Source: an uncultured Polaribacter sp.
GTDB taxonomy: Bacteria; Bacteroidota; Bacteroidia; Flavobacteriales; Flavobacteriaceae
Reading direction: 5' to 3'
Length of the DNA stretch: 64,000 nucleotides
NCBI RefSeq assembly: GCF_947501385.1
Contig: NZ_CANMVP010000008.1
Location: 92,561 to 156,560, forward strand
Numbering within the stretch: the stretch's first letter is position 1; each line of letters opens with the position of its first letter. The translations under genes and the position numbers were made by a program. The notes beneath the pieces were generated by a model. The model was not told where the DNA came from. It did not search any database and saw nothing but the letters and a program-made list of their open reading frames with translations. Shown here one piece after another: positions 63,966 through 64,000 of the stretch.

Positions 63966-64000
63966 TATACTGGCTTTTCTTCAACCATCCTACAAATCGT
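63931..64000 (-). other. Foreign sequence abutting broken GH82, possible end of a minus-strand gene
   Basis: Read on the minus strand, one frame gives RFVGWLKKSQYIKN and then TAA, which looks like the natural C-terminus of a gene entering from the right. A transposase of an insertion element would explain the broken GH82, but 70 bp is too little to identify one. Confidence 0.3.

Overview
This window is from an AT-rich marine Bacteroidota genome, most likely a Flavobacteriaceae member. The evidence is paired SusC/SusD genes, a one-protein hybrid two-component sensor, type IX secretion (T9SS) C-terminal sorting domains, flavobacterial lipoprotein signals and promoters with the Bacteroidota -7 box TAnnTTTG. 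Genus cannot be fixed from the sequence alone. No rRNA, tRNA or CRISPR array was seen.

Left part (1-15.3 kb): an accessory region of small genes with no shared pathway. It holds the 3' part of an AraC-type regulator, two TraB/TIKI-like proteins, an M50-like membrane protease, a trypsin-like protease, a CPBP protease, a class C beta-lactamase-fold hydrolase, a DUF1579-like protein, and a TPR protein next to a TonB-dependent receptor. Next come two fused gene remnants (histidine kinase and alpha/beta-hydrolase), a PadR regulator followed by an apparently deletion-derived prefix-domain fusion, and a DoxX-like protein. It ends with a complete tripartite hipBST toxin-antitoxin locus whose promoter carries three TATAT-N8-ATATA palindromes exactly 40 bp apart.

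Right part (15.25-64 kb): a large polysaccharide utilisation locus (PUL) that I assign to iota-carrageenan or a closely related sulfated galactan. The key evidence is two GH82 iota-carrageenase genes at the right end, the second broken. The locus also encodes three GH110-type alpha-1,3-galactosidases, two further beta-helix proteins that keep the GH110 Asp-x22-Asp-Asp spacing, six S1 formylglycine sulfatases, a GH2 beta-galactosidase-like enzyme, a SASA/SGNH esterase-like protein, two SusC/SusD pairs, one extra surface glycan-binding candidate and one HTCS regulator.

Layout of the PUL: on the minus strand at the left edge, HTCS then sulfatase then a remnant of a sodium:solute symporter. On the plus strand, a T9SS protein, a 59-aa peptide, GH110, susC, susD, GH110; then a second promoter, a paralogous T9SS protein, two GH110-like beta-helix proteins, two sulfatases and the esterase. 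A decayed insert (42.1-45.4 kb) follows, bracketed by an 84% identical 93-bp direct repeat. Then a minus-strand operon reads GH110, susC, susD, surface glycan-binding protein, three sulfatases, GH2. GH82 diverges from it at the right end. A workable model is that surface GH82 cuts the polymer, SusCD import the oligosaccharides, and periplasmic sulfatases, GH110/GH110-like enzymes and GH2 take them apart. The two T9SS-gene promoters share the same operator layout, so one regulator, most simply the HTCS, probably controls both.
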